Positions 30,180 through 41,620 of a stretch of DNA of 64,000 bases are shown piece after piece (positions within the stretch are counted from its first letter, which is position 1; each line of letters opens with the position of its first letter). This DNA comes from Aquicoccus sp. G2-2 (GTDB lineage: Bacteria; Pseudomonadota; Alphaproteobacteria; Rhodobacterales; Rhodobacteraceae). A program made the translations under genes and the position numbers. Where the stretch lies: assembly GCF_034555965.1 (NCBI RefSeq), contig NZ_JAYDCK010000003.1, positions 1,488,001 to 1,552,000 on the forward strand, in the 5' to 3' direction. The notes beneath the pieces were generated by a model, which did not search any database, was not told the DNA's origin, and saw only the letters and a program-made list of their open reading frames with translations.

Positions 30180-31517
30180 ATGGACCACTATAGCGACACA
30201 CGCAAAATCGACCCCACGCGCGGCGCGCATCTGGGTGATGGCAGCCCGAACGACAATGACCGGGTCGAGATCGGCCCAACTCAACTTGCCTTTGGCGAAT
30301 GGGCCACCGCCGGGCTGGCGCTGCCCGATCTCGGCGCGATGCGCCAATACCGCTGGCAACGGCTGACCCAGCACATCACCGACCGAGGTTATGCCGGCCT
30401 CTTGATGTTCGACCCGCTCAACATCCGCTACGCCACCGACAGCACCAACATGCAGCTTTGGAACACGCATAATCCGTTTCGTGCGGTGCTGCTCTGTGCC
30501 GACGGTTACATGGTGATCTGGGATTACAAGAACTCGCCCTTCCTGAGCCGGTTCAACCCACTGGTGCGCGAGCAACGCGCCGGGGCCGATCTGTTTTACT
30601 TCGACCGGGGCGACAAGGTGGATGTTGCCGCCGATGTGTTTTCCAACGAGGTGCGCCTCCTGCTTGAGGAGCACGCCCCCGGCAATCGCCGCCTTGCGGT
30701 TGACAAGATCATGCTGCACGGCCTGCGCGCGCTTGAAGCGCAGGGCTTTGAGATCATGGAGGGCGAGGAGGTCACCGAGAAAAGCCGCGCCGTCAAAGGC
30801 GTTGATGAAATAAAAGCAATGCGTTGTGCCCATCATGCCTGCGAAACCGCGGTGCGCATCATGGAGGATTTCGCCCGCGACGCCATCCCCGGCGGGCAGA
30901 CCAGCGAAGACGATATCTGGGCCGTGCTACACGCCGAAAACATCCGGCGCGGCGGTGAATGGATCGAAACCCGCCTGCTTGCCTCGGGGCAGCGCACCAA
31001 CCCGTGGTTTCAGGAATGCGGCCCCCGCATCGTGCGCCCCAATGAAATTGTCGCCTTCGATACCGATCTGGTAAGCAGCTATGGCATTTGCGTTGATATC
31101 TCCCGAACATGGTGGATTGGCGATGACCGGCCCACTGATGCAATGATCTATGCCATGTGTCACGCGCATGAACACATCATGGAAAACATGAGCTTGCTGC
31201 GCCCCGGTATCACCATCCCTGAACTAACCGCACAAAGCCACCGCCTCGATGCCAAGTTTCAGGCACAGAAATACGGCTGCCTCATGCATGGCGTCGGGCT
31301 TTGCGATGAATGGCCGCTTGTCGCGTACCGCGACAAGGCAGTGCCCGGCGCGTTCGATTACGCGCTTGAACCGGGCATGGTGCTTTGCGTTGAAGCCTTG
31401 GTGGGCGAGGTTGGCGGCGGGTTCTCGATCAAGCTTGAAGATCAGGTGTTGATCACCGAAGACGGGTTCGAAAACCTCACCACCTACCCGTTTGATCCGG
31501 CATTGATGGGGGCGTGA
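30180..31517 (+). CDS. dddP: Dimethylsulfoniopropionate lyase DddP
   Basis: 445 residues from the ATG at 30180 (CGGAGG before it). The protein matches DddP of roseobacters along its whole length, including the N-terminal HYSDTRKIDPTRGA and the stretch RYATDSTNMQLWNTHNPFRA. DddP has a creatinase/M24 fold but cleaves DMSP to dimethyl sulfide and acrylate using bound metal. All six metal ligands are present: Asp294, Asp296, Asp306, His370, Glu405 and Glu420, each one less than the numbering I recall for the solved Ruegeria enzyme. Single gene; no acrylate-utilisation genes beside it. It marks a marine lifestyle. Confidence 0.95.
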   Translation: MDHYSDTRKIDPTRGAHLGDGSPNDNDRVEIGPTQLAFGEWATAGLALPDLGAMRQYRWQRLTQHITDRGYAGLLMFDPLNIRYATDSTNMQLWNTHNPFRAVLLCADGYMVIWDYKNSPFLSRFNPLVREQRAGADLFYFDRGDKVDVAADVFSNEVRLLLEEHAPGNRRLAVDKIMLHGLRALEAQGFEIMEGEEVTEKSRAVKGVDEIKAMRCAHHACETAVRIMEDFARDAIPGGQTSEDDIWAVLHAENIRRGGEWIETRLLASGQRTNPWFQECGPRIVRPNEIVAFDTDLVSSYGICVDISRTWWIGDDRPTDAMIYAMCHAHEHIMENMSLLRPGITIPELTAQSHRLDAKFQAQKYGCLMHGVGLCDEWPLVAYRDKAVPGAFDYALEPGMVLCVEALVGEVGGGFSIKLEDQVLITEDGFENLTTYPFDPALMGA

Positions 31518-31630
31518 GCCGGCGCATTTTGCGCACCTTTGCTCACAGCCGCGTCATTCCCCTGTAACCAGCCTTGCGTTTGGCGTAGCGCCCGCCCACT
31601 CTTGCGTGTGCCTTAACAAAGGACGCAGCC

Positions 31631-32854
31631 ATGCCGACACAAAAAATTACCTTCCCCGGCCACGATGGCCATGATCTCGCCGCCCGGCTCGACATGCCCG
31701 AAGGCCCGCATCTGGCCACCGCGCTGTTTGCACATTGCTTCACCTGTTCCAAGGATATCCCCGCCGCGCGGCGCATTGCCGGACGTTTGGCGGCGGCAGG
31801 CATTGCCGTGCTCAGGTTCGATTTCACCGGGCTGGGCCATTCGGCGGGGGAGTTCGCCAATACCTCATTTGCGACCAATATCGAAGACCTGCGCGCCGCC
31901 GCTCGCTGGCTTGAGAGCGAGGGCAAAGCCCCTGACATGCTGATCGGGCACAGCCTTGGCGGCGCGGCGGTGCTGCGCGCGGCGGGTGATATCGCTTCGG
32001 TCCGCGCGGTCGTCACTATCGGCGCGCCGTTTGATCCAGCGCATGTAACCGAGAATTTCTCGGACGACATTAAAAGCATCTGCCGTGATGGCGAAGCCCG
32101 CGTCAGCCTTGGCGGGCGACCGTTCGTTATCAAGCGCCAGTTCATCGAAGATATCTCATCGCAAAACCTGCATGAGGCTGTTGCCAACCTCAAACGCGCG
32201 CTTCTGGTGCTGCACGCCCCGCGTGACAGCATCGTCGGTATCGACAATGCGGCGGAAATATTCATGGCCGCCAAACATCCCAAAAGCTTTGTCACGCTTG
32301 ACGACGCTGACCACCTCATTACCCGCAGCCAAGACGCGGAATATGCCGCCGATGTCATCGCCGCATGGGCTGCGCGTTATCTTGAACTCGCCCCGCCCGC
32401 GCCGCCGCCCGGCGCGCCCGAAGGCATCGTCCGCGTCTCAGAGGCCGATCCAACGGGCTTTCTTCAAGACGTCTCCTCCGGCCCGGCGCATCATGCGCTT
32501 GCCGATGAGCCCGAAGCTTACGGCGGCACAAATCGCGGTATGTCGCCCTACGGCTTTCTGGCGGCGGGGCTTGGGGCTTGCACCTCGATGACCATTCGCA
32601 TGTATGCGCGGCGCAAGGGCTGGCCGCTTGAGCATGTCAGCGTCGATGTCACCCATTCCAAGGTTCACGCACAAGACGCGGAACCCGGAGCCAAGGACAA
32701 GATTGACGAATTTCACCGCAAGATCACGCTAACCGGCGCTCTTTCCGCCGATCAGCGTCAACGCTTGCTAGAGATTGCCGACCGCTGCCCGGTGCATCGC
32801 ACATTGGAAAGCGCGTCAAACATCGTCACGGCTTTGGTTGAGCCAGCCACCTGA
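31631..32854 (+). CDS. Bifunctional alpha/beta hydrolase / OsmC protein
   Basis: 407 residues in two domains. Residues 1-255 form an alpha/beta hydrolase with nucleophile Ser in LIGHSLGGAAVL, an Asp in LVLHAPRDSIVG and a His in DADHLITR. Residues 270-407 form an OsmC peroxidase domain with its two redox cysteines in GLGACTSMTIRMY and ADRCPVHRTLE. The fusion is known in proteobacteria; it presumably reduces organic hydroperoxides, with the hydrolase acting on esters or thioesters. Sits 113 bases after dddP, with its own ribosome site. Confidence 0.92.
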   Translation: MPTQKITFPGHDGHDLAARLDMPEGPHLATALFAHCFTCSKDIPAARRIAGRLAAAGIAVLRFDFTGLGHSAGEFANTSFATNIEDLRAAARWLESEGKAPDMLIGHSLGGAAVLRAAGDIASVRAVVTIGAPFDPAHVTENFSDDIKSICRDGEARVSLGGRPFVIKRQFIEDISSQNLHEAVANLKRALLVLHAPRDSIVGIDNAAEIFMAAKHPKSFVTLDDADHLITRSQDAEYAADVIAAWAARYLELAPPAPPPGAPEGIVRVSEADPTGFLQDVSSGPAHHALADEPEAYGGTNRGMSPYGFLAAGLGACTSMTIRMYARRKGWPLEHVSVDVTHSKVHAQDAEPGAKDKIDEFHRKITLTGALSADQRQRLLEIADRCPVHRTLESASNIVTALVEPAT

Positions 32855-32907
32855 GAAGGTGGCCCGGAAGCTGCCGGGCGCGCGCCTGCTGCGCCCGGCA
32901 TTTACGT

Positions 32908-33498
32908 TCAGCGGTTGGTTGCGCGCCACAAAAGCGGCATCAGCATCGCCGCCAGCGCCAGTTTCAACAAATCTCCGGGCAGGAAATTCACCATGCCCAT
33001 CTGCACCACCCAGCCAAAACCCTTGGACCCTGCGAACAGCACCGCCATCCAGCCAAGGCCAAGCGTATAGATCACCGCATTGCCAAGCAGCATCGCACCG
33101 GCCATACCGCCAACCGTGCGGTCCCAGCCGCGCCGCGCAAGCGCACCCATCAACGCCGCTGCCACCGCAAATCCGACAAGATAGCCACCCGTCGGCCCCG
33201 CCATATAAGCCAGCCCCGCCTGATCACCCGCAAAAACCGCAACACCACATGCGCCAAGCGCCAGATACCCCAGCATCGTCATCAGACTCAGCCGCGCGCC
33301 ATACGCCGCGCCAATCAGAAGAACTGCAAATGTCTGCATCGTCACCGGCACCGGCCACATCGGTATCCGAATGTTGGCCGACAGAACCAGCGCGCCAATC
33401 CCCAAAACCACCAGTGCCATATCCTTGGCAAGTGCCCCGGCACCACCGCGCAGCCCGCTGCGTTCGATCAGAACGGCCCCGTTGTTGTCGATAATCAT
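32908..33498 (-). CDS. bioY: Biotin transporter BioY
   Basis: 196 residues from the ATG at 33498 (GGGAGACGACAG before it); a longer frame to 33585 is not BioY-like. Six hydrophobic segments; the S-component signatures are IPMWPVPVTMQTFAVLL, GPTGGYLVGF and LPGDLLKL. It imports biotin in the inner membrane, either alone or with a general ECF module, which is not in the window. Convergent with the hydrolase/OsmC gene and divergent from purB. Confidence 0.93.
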   Translation of the reverse strand: MIIDNNGAVLIERSGLRGGAGALAKDMALVVLGIGALVLSANIRIPMWPVPVTMQTFAVLLIGAAYGARLSLMTMLGYLALGACGVAVFAGDQAGLAYMAGPTGGYLVGFAVAAALMGALARRGWDRTVGGMAGAMLLGNAVIYTLGLGWMAVLFAGSKGFGWVVQMGMVNFLPGDLLKLALAAMLMPLLWRATNR

Positions 33499-33682
33499 CT
33501 GTCGTCTCCCGTGATCGTGTTGAGTTCGCTCGAATTTCTGCACCATCCCCGCCCGCCCCGCAAGCCCAAAGCCGCAGCGCAGCATTTTCCCGGCCCGCGC
33601 TACGCACCCGCCCTCTTGCCGTGCCGGGGGCAGCGTTTATCACCCGCACCAACAACCCCATCACCAAAAAAGAGCTGCCACC

Positions 33683-34987
33683 ATGATCCCCCGCTATGCC
33701 CGCCCCGAGATGACCGCGATCTGGAGCCCGGAAGCCAAGTTTCGCATCTGGTATGAAATCGAAGCCCACGCCTGCGACGCACAAGCCGATCTTGGCGTGA
33801 TCCCGCGCGCCAATGCCGAAGCCGTTTGGAAAGCCAAGGATGTCACCTTCGATGTCGCGCGAATTGATGAGATCGAGGCCGTCACCAAACATGATGTCAT
33901 CGCCTTTCTGACCCATCTGGCCGAACATATCGGCAATGATGAGGCCCGTTTCGTGCATCAGGGCATGACCTCTTCGGATGTGCTCGACACCACCTTGAAC
34001 GTGCAGCTTGTCCGCGCCGCCGATATCCTCTTGGCCGATATGGACAGGCTGCTTGGCGCGCTCAAGACCCGCGCCTATGAGCACAAGGATACCATCCGTA
34101 TCGGGCGCTCCCACGGCATCCATGCCGAACCCACCACCATGGGCCTCACCTTCGCGCGGTTCTATGCGGAAATGGACCGCAACAAGAACCGGCTGGAAAA
34201 GGCCCGCTGGGAGATTGCCACCGGTGCCATCTCCGGCGCGGTTGGCACTTTCGCCAATATCGACCCGGCGGTGGAAGAGCATGTCTGCGCACAGATGGGC
34301 CTGCGCCCCGAGCCAATCTCCACTCAAGTCATTCCGCGTGATCGCCACGCGATGTTCTTTGCCACACTGGGCGTCGTGGCTTCCTCGATCGAGAATATCG
34401 CCATTGAGATCAGGCATATGCAGCGCACCGAGGTGCTTGAGGCCGAGGAATTCTTCTCCAAGGGGCAAAAAGGCTCCTCCGCCATGCCGCACAAACGCAA
34501 TCCGGTGCTGAGCGAAAACCTGACCGGGCTGGCGCGGCTGGTGCGCATGGCGGTGGTGCCCGCACTTGAGAACGTGGCCCTTTGGCATGAGCGAGACATT
34601 TCGCACTCTTCGGTTGAACGCGGCATTGCACCCGACACGACGGTTACCCTCGATTTTGCCCTGACCCGGCTCACTGGGCTGGTTGAAAAGCTGGTAATTT
34701 ACCCCGACAACATGTTGGCCAACATGAATAAATTCAAAGGGCTGGTGATGTCTCAACGGGTTCTTCTTGCACTGACACAAGCCGGTGTATCGCGCGAGGA
34801 TGCTTACCGTCTGGTACAGCGTAACGCGATGAAAGTCTGGGAAAACGGGGCCGATTTTCGCACCGAACTGCTGGCCGATGAAGACGTCCGCAAGGCGCTG
34901 TCGGAAGATGAGATTAACGAGAAATTCGACCTTGGTTATCACACTCGCCATGTCGACACGATCTTTGCGCGCGTCTTTGACGGTTGA
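33683..34987 (+). CDS. purB: Adenylosuccinate lyase
   Basis: 434 residues. The superfamily signature SSAMPHKRNPVLSENL (flexible loop with the catalytic Ser) and the HGMTSSDVLDTTLN-like HQGMTSSDVLDTTLN are clear, as is RSHGIHAEPTTMG with the general acid His. It cleaves SAICAR and adenylosuccinate in purine synthesis. The gene is monocistronic or shares its transcript with the small secreted protein that follows. Confidence 0.97.
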   Translation: MIPRYARPEMTAIWSPEAKFRIWYEIEAHACDAQADLGVIPRANAEAVWKAKDVTFDVARIDEIEAVTKHDVIAFLTHLAEHIGNDEARFVHQGMTSSDVLDTTLNVQLVRAADILLADMDRLLGALKTRAYEHKDTIRIGRSHGIHAEPTTMGLTFARFYAEMDRNKNRLEKARWEIATGAISGAVGTFANIDPAVEEHVCAQMGLRPEPISTQVIPRDRHAMFFATLGVVASSIENIAIEIRHMQRTEVLEAEEFFSKGQKGSSAMPHKRNPVLSENLTGLARLVRMAVVPALENVALWHERDISHSSVERGIAPDTTVTLDFALTRLTGLVEKLVIYPDNMLANMNKFKGLVMSQRVLLALTQAGVSREDAYRLVQRNAMKVWENGADFRTELLADEDVRKALSEDEINEKFDLGYHTRHVDTIFARVFDG

Positions 34988-35075
34988 TGTCGGGGCGAAA
35001 CCGGCCCGCGCATAAATATCGCTTTTGGTCGCGGATCATGTTATGATGGCCCTACAAACCGTGAAAGGAAATGCC

Positions 35076-35225
35076 ATGACGTTTCGGATCGCTCTGATCG
35101 CGCTGCTTCTGGCGCCCTCGCTGGCAATTGCTTGTGAGCGGCATGACGCGCAGGCGATGTCCTGCGCCGACGGCACGGTCTATGACGCCACCGCCGGTGG
35201 TTGCGTGCCGCAGGCTTCAAGCTGA
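35076..35225 (+). CDS. Small secreted Cys-containing protein
   Basis: 49 residues from the ATG at 35076 (GAAAGGAAATGCC before it). A hydrophobic signal (IALIALLLAPSLAIA) is followed by CERHDAQAMSCADGTVYD and GGCVP, so the mature part of about 29 residues has three cysteines spaced C-x10-C-x12-C. AIAC is only a weak lipobox. The pattern recalls short chitin-binding-like modules, but it is too small to assign. Confidence 0.65.
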   Translation: MTFRIALIALLLAPSLAIACERHDAQAMSCADGTVYDATAGGCVPQASS

Positions 35226-35270
35226 CGCACTAAAATTTCTATCGCATTTGTTCCAGTCAATGCGCGAAAC

Positions 35271-35295
35271 GGCCCGAAGCAGCTTGCTTCGGGCC
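35271..35295 (+). terminator. Terminator after small secreted protein/purB
   Basis: A perfect 11-base-pair stem GGCCCGAAGCA/TGCTTCGGGCC with a three-base loop, 46 bases after the stop of the small gene; only a short T-run (CTTTC) follows. Confidence 0.8.
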
Positions 35296-35307
35296 GCTTT
35301 CGGTTGA

Positions 35308-35355
35308 AGCGCCCCGCCGAAAACCTGAATCACCGGCTTTTGGCGGAACGACTTA
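35308..35355. repeat. Dispersed intergenic palindrome, copy 2
   Basis: CCGCCGAAAACC-tgaatca-CCGGCTTTTGGCGG forms an imperfect hairpin around the sequence ACCTGAATCAC. The core and flanks match the element at 41422-41466. Confidence 0.7.
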
Positions 35356-35406
35356 GGAGAAGCCGGTCACAAGCCGATTTTCATGGCTTCGCAGCGGCCG
35401 CTGACC

Positions 35407-36102
35407 CTACTTCGTCTGCGCCGCGGCCACGATGCGGCCGAACCCGGCGCGTTGGACGATCACCGCCAGCGGCATATTCGCCGGTGCCTTTGCGCTCATG
35501 CTGAACGGGCCTTTCCCGTCCCATTTGCCGACAATCCGCCAATCGCGCACCACGTTGGTATAGCTCAGCGTGCGCCCGGCGTTCTCGCCACGGGTGATCG
35601 CCGTTATCGCCTCCGGCTCATAGGTCACCATCTGCACGACCAGCGGCCCCTTGGCTTGCCCGTCACCGGCGATTCTCAGCCGCCCGCCTTCGCGGTTCAG
35701 CCTCAGCCGCACTTGCACGGGGTTGTCTTGATAGGTGGCGATTACCATCGCCACATCTTTGGGATGATTGCCCAGAACCTGCGCCTGCCCCTGAATGATC
35801 ATTTGCGGCGTATAAACCGTGCGGCGGTTTGCGGCCTGAGCATAGCCGTGCTGGCGCAGCGTGAAGCGATGATCGGCAAAGACATCCTTCCAGCCGATGT
35901 AATCCCAGTAATCCACATGCAGCCCTAGGGCGATCACGTCGTTACGTTGGGCCAGCTTTTGCAGCAGCGCATCGGCGGGCGGGCAGGATGAACAGCCCTG
36001 ACTGGTATAAAGCTCCACCACGACGGCAGACCGCTCCTGTGCCACAACGCCACCGGCAAGCGCCAACCAGACCATCGCCCCGATCGCCCACACTATCCTC
36101 AT
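35407..36102 (-). CDS. DUF1223 thioredoxin-like secreted protein
   Basis: 231 residues from the ATG at 36102; the open frame continues upstream to 36213 but that part is not family-like. Signal peptide (IVWAIGAMVWLALAGGVVAQ), then a thioredoxin-like fold with the redox motif QGCSSCPPADALL and the family stretches GLHVDYWDYIGWKD and YTPQMIIQGQAQVLG. Function unknown; likely periplasmic. Divergent from acnA. Confidence 0.9.
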   Translation of the reverse strand: MRIVWAIGAMVWLALAGGVVAQERSAVVVELYTSQGCSSCPPADALLQKLAQRNDVIALGLHVDYWDYIGWKDVFADHRFTLRQHGYAQAANRRTVYTPQMIIQGQAQVLGNHPKDVAMVIATYQDNPVQVRLRLNREGGRLRIAGDGQAKGPLVVQMVTYEPEAITAITRGENAGRTLSYTNVVRDWRIVGKWDGKGPFSMSAKAPANMPLAVIVQRAGFGRIVAAAQTK

Positions 36103-36323
36103 CGCGCATACCTCATCCCGCTCAACCCTTCTGCCTACAATTGTCTTACGCAGCCGGAATTGAAATAACCAATCAAGGTTTTGCGAGTCTTTGGTGAACG
36201 TGCAATTTCTCACAATTGTGTGCCATCGTATACAAAAACTCCGCCATCCCCCTTGAACCGCCCCGACCTTTGGTTCAAAACCCTAAGCGAACTCACCCCA
36301 TCTTGACCACGGAGGCCCAAGCC

Positions 36324-39092
<2,769 letters not shown>

Positions 39093-39121
39093 GTGTAAGG
39101 CCGGTGCATCGTATGAACAGG

Positions 39122-39154
39122 AAAGCGCCCCGGTTGCAGGACCGGGGCGCTTTT
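39122..39154 (+). terminator. Terminator of acnA
   Basis: A perfect 13-base-pair stem AAAGCGCCCCGGT/ACCGGGGCGCTTT with a six-base loop and TTTT, 30 bases after the acnA stop. Confidence 0.93.
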
Positions 39155-39293
39155 CGTTTTGGGGCCAATCGCGACAGCCGCGTTGCATTTCCCGGCTCAT
39201 CACTTATGACACGCGCATGAGCGATACACCCCACCCCCTTCCAGATCACATGGCCGTAAATCCATCACCGCCAATGCAAAACCGCGTGGGCTG

Positions 39294-40031
39294 ATGGAAG
39301 AGGAGCGGCTGGCAAAGGCATGGACCGCACAAGTCATAACGCTTTTGCCGCAAGCCTTTCCCGGCGTTCTGGGCGAAAGCCTGACCGGCAAGGCCCTGAA
39401 AGACGGGCTTTGGCAGCTTGACGCGATTGATTTGCGCCCCTTCGGCGTTGGCAAGCATCGCAATGTCGATGACACGCCCGCAGGCGGTGGTGCGGGGATG
39501 GTGCTGCGCGCTGATGTGCTGGGCGCGGCGATTGATCATGCGCGCGCGCAGGCGGCCACGCCGCTGCCGCTTTATTACCTATCGCCACGCGGGCGGCAGT
39601 TTGATCAGGCAACCGCCCAACAGCTTTCTCAAGGGCCGGGCGTGGCGCTGCTCTGTGGTCGGTTTGAGGGCGTCGATCAGCGGGTGCTCGACCATTACGG
39701 CATTGAAGAGATAAGCCTTGGCGATTTCGTGCTGACCGGCGGCGAACTGGCCGCACAAGCAGTGATCGACGCCTCGGTGCGGCTGCTGCCCGGCGTGCTG
39801 GGCAATGCCGAAAGCACGCAGCAGGAAAGCTTCTCCGCCGGGCTTCTGGAGCATCCGCAATACACCCGTCCCGCCATCTGGCAAGAGCGCGCCATCCCCG
39901 ACGTGCTGACGTCGGGCAATCACGCCGAGATTGCCAAATGGCGGCGTGCACAGGGCGAGGCGCTGACCCGTGCGCGCCGCCCCGATCTCTGGGCGGCCCA
40001 CGCCGACCGGGAAGCGGACTCGTCCGGTTAA
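39294..40031 (+). CDS. trmD: tRNA (guanine-N1)-methyltransferase; probable 5' frameshift
   Basis: 245 residues as read from the ATG at 39294. SPOUT-knot motifs: DDTPAGGGAGMVLR, LLCGRFEGVDQRVLDHYG and EEISLGDFVLTGGELAA. It methylates G37 of tRNAs that read CCN, CUN and CGG codons. In-frame codons upstream of 39294 encode SHGRKSITANAKPRGLM, an extension I recall from roseobacter TrmD, but there is no in-frame start. The ATG at 39217 is out of frame by one base; one extra C in the run 39234-39238 would join them. First gene of trmD-rplS-rpmE. Confidence 0.93.
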   Translation: MEEERLAKAWTAQVITLLPQAFPGVLGESLTGKALKDGLWQLDAIDLRPFGVGKHRNVDDTPAGGGAGMVLRADVLGAAIDHARAQAATPLPLYYLSPRGRQFDQATAQQLSQGPGVALLCGRFEGVDQRVLDHYGIEEISLGDFVLTGGELAAQAVIDASVRLLPGVLGNAESTQQESFSAGLLEHPQYTRPAIWQERAIPDVLTSGNHAEIAKWRRAQGEALTRARRPDLWAAHADREADSSG

Positions 40032-40262
40032 ACCTCGCGCACCCGGACGTGCCATGCCGATCAAGGCTCAGCAAAGCGCGAACAGCGAGAGCCTGATGCC
40101 AGTTACGTTGCAAGGCACCCACCCCGCCACAGATGCTGATTGGCGAAGTGGTCGGCTGAGCATCAATCCGCTCTTGCTTGAACGGCCCGGCGCGCCTATA
40201 CGAGCCGCAGTCTGGGATTCGGCCTCTGCCGGATCTCAGGCGGTTTCGTTTGCGCCGCTTTC

Positions 40263-40415
40263 ATGGCATCCCGGTTTCTTCGCCGGGGGCTGGCGGCGGA
40301 AACGATGAGCCAGGAAAATGATGACCTGACCTGCGACGGGCGCGAAATGCGGACCCGGATGAAGAGCGCAGCTCCGGGGAACAAACCAACTTTGCAGATA
40401 AAACTGCAAGCATAG
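40263..40415 (+). other. Possible leader ORF and hairpin before rplS, in gap 40032-40430
   Basis: An in-frame run of 50 codons (ATG at 40263, second ATG at 40305) ends 15 bases before rplS. The inner 36-codon version has a weak GGCGGA ribosome site. A small hairpin TTGCAG/CTGCAA (40392-40409) covers its last codons, directly before the rplS ribosome site. The rest of the 399-base gap shows no gene I recognise. Could be chance. Confidence 0.25.
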
Positions 40416-40430
40416 CAAGGAGTTAGGTCA

Positions 40431-40808
40431 ATGGACCTGATTGCAGAGATTGAGGCGGAACAAATCGCCTCGCTGGGGAAAGATATCCCCGATTTCAAAG
40501 CCGGCGACACCATCCGCGTCGGCTTCAAGGTGACCGAAGGAACGCGCAGCCGGGTGCAGAACTATGAAGGTGTCTGCATCTCGCGCAAGAACGGTGACGG
40601 CATCGCCGGATCGTTCACCGTGCGGAAAATCTCGTTCGGTGAAGGCGTGGAACGGGTTTTCCCGCTTTTCTCCACCAATATCGAGAGCATCGAGGTTGTG
40701 CGCCGTGGCCGTGTCCGCCGCGCCAAGCTTTATTACCTGCGTTCGCGCCGCGGCAAATCGGCCCGGATCGCGGAAGACAGCCATTACAAACCCAAAGCCA
40801 ACGCCTGA
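40431..40808 (+). CDS. rplS: 50S ribosomal protein L19
   Basis: 125 residues with the L19 signature [25 protein letters not shown] and the start [20 protein letters not shown] (cut). It bridges the subunits near 16S helix 14. AAGGAG precedes the ATG. Standard place after trmD. Confidence 0.98.
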   Translation: MDLIAEIEAEQIASLGKDIPDFKAGDTIRVGFKVTEGTRSRVQNYEGVCISRKNGDGIAGSFTVRKISFGEGVERVFPLFSTNIESIEVVRRGRVRRAKLYYLRSRRGKSARIAEDSHYKPKANA

Positions 40809-40819
40809 GGGGACGCGCC

Positions 40820-41041
40820 ATGAAAACCGAAATTCATCCCGATTATCACTTCATTGACGTGAAGATGACCGACGGCACCATCCTGAAGATGCGTTCGACC
40901 TGGGGCAAGGAAGGCGACACGCTGTCGCTTGATATTGACCCGACGGTGCATCCGGCCTGGACCGGCGGCGGCACCCGCCTGATGGACGCGGGCGGCCGTG
41001 TTTCCAAGTTCAAGAAAAAATACGAAGGGCTTGGCTTCTAA
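40820..41041 (+). CDS. rpmE: 50S ribosomal protein L31, cysteine-free type
   Basis: 73 residues: [19 protein letters not shown] and the C-terminal [12 protein letters not shown] mark L31. No cysteine is present, so it is the zinc-independent form; in bacteria with both forms this one is used under zinc limitation, but many Rhodobacteraceae have only this version. It follows rplS by 11 bases. Confidence 0.96.
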   Translation: MKTEIHPDYHFIDVKMTDGTILKMRSTWGKEGDTLSLDIDPTVHPAWTGGGTRLMDAGGRVSKFKKKYEGLGF

Positions 41042-41258
41042 GACCGCCAGTCACATTCGAGGGACAATCGACCGCCGCGCCAGCTTGCTGAGCGCGGCGG
41101 TTCACTGTTTGGTGTCTGCGCCGGGCCAATGCTGCACCTGCACATCCATGCTGCGCATGCATAGCGGACTTGCCGCTTTGGCGCTTCTCATAACGTCGTG
41201 TGGGGCCTATGTGGTCGTTGAAACAAACGAACATCAACGCTTCACGGGACATCAGACA

Positions 41259-41420
41259 ATGAAAACGCTCAGCCAGATCGCCAACCGCCTCTTCAGCACC
41301 AAAACCGACTATGATGCCATCGCCATCGGCCAGATGACCGATATCCAGATGCACCGTGCCGGCGTTTCCAAAGCCGTCTACCTGCATCAGACCTTCTCGG
41401 GCCTGACCACTTGCAACTAA
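41259..41420 (+). CDS. Small protein of unknown function
   Basis: 53 residues from the ATG at 41259: a basic start (MKTLSQIANRLFSTKTDYD), then AIGQMTDIQMHRAGVSKAV, faintly like the DUF1127 motif, and an end with TTCN. An in-frame ATG at 41149 or 41158 would add a hydrophobic segment with a lipobox-like LLITSC, so a lipoprotein reading is possible. No strong ribosome site at either start. A palindrome follows the stop at once. Confidence 0.5.
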   Translation: MKTLSQIANRLFSTKTDYDAIAIGQMTDIQMHRAGVSKAVYLHQTFSGLTTCN

Positions 41421-41421
41421 A

Positions 41422-41466
41422 GCGTTTCGAGAAAAACCTGAATCACTGGTTTTTGCGAAACGTTTT
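41422..41466. repeat. Dispersed intergenic palindrome, copy 3 (best conserved)
   Basis: CGTTTCGAGAAAAACC, centre TGAATCACT, then GGTTTTTGCGAAACG and TTTT. The arms pair over about 15 bases with one bulge. Because it lies one base after a stop codon and ends in a T-run it can act as a terminator; related elements at 35308 and (partial) 7411. Confidence 0.75.
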
Positions 41467-41620
41467 AAGACGCGACACGCCGCAAAAGACGTGTTGATTT
41501 CATGCGCCCACGAAGGGCCGGGCAGGCGTTTTCGCCACAGCCCGGCCTTTTGCGTTTGCGCCCCGCTTGCCAGAAGACCCGCCCTGCCCGCATAAAGCCC
41601 CAAAGCAAGGGACATGCGCC

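Noticed and set aside
33224-34951. 575-codon minus-strand frame opposite purB and overlapping bioY
   Set aside because: Long only because of high GC; it covers two genuine genes in other frames and has no motif.
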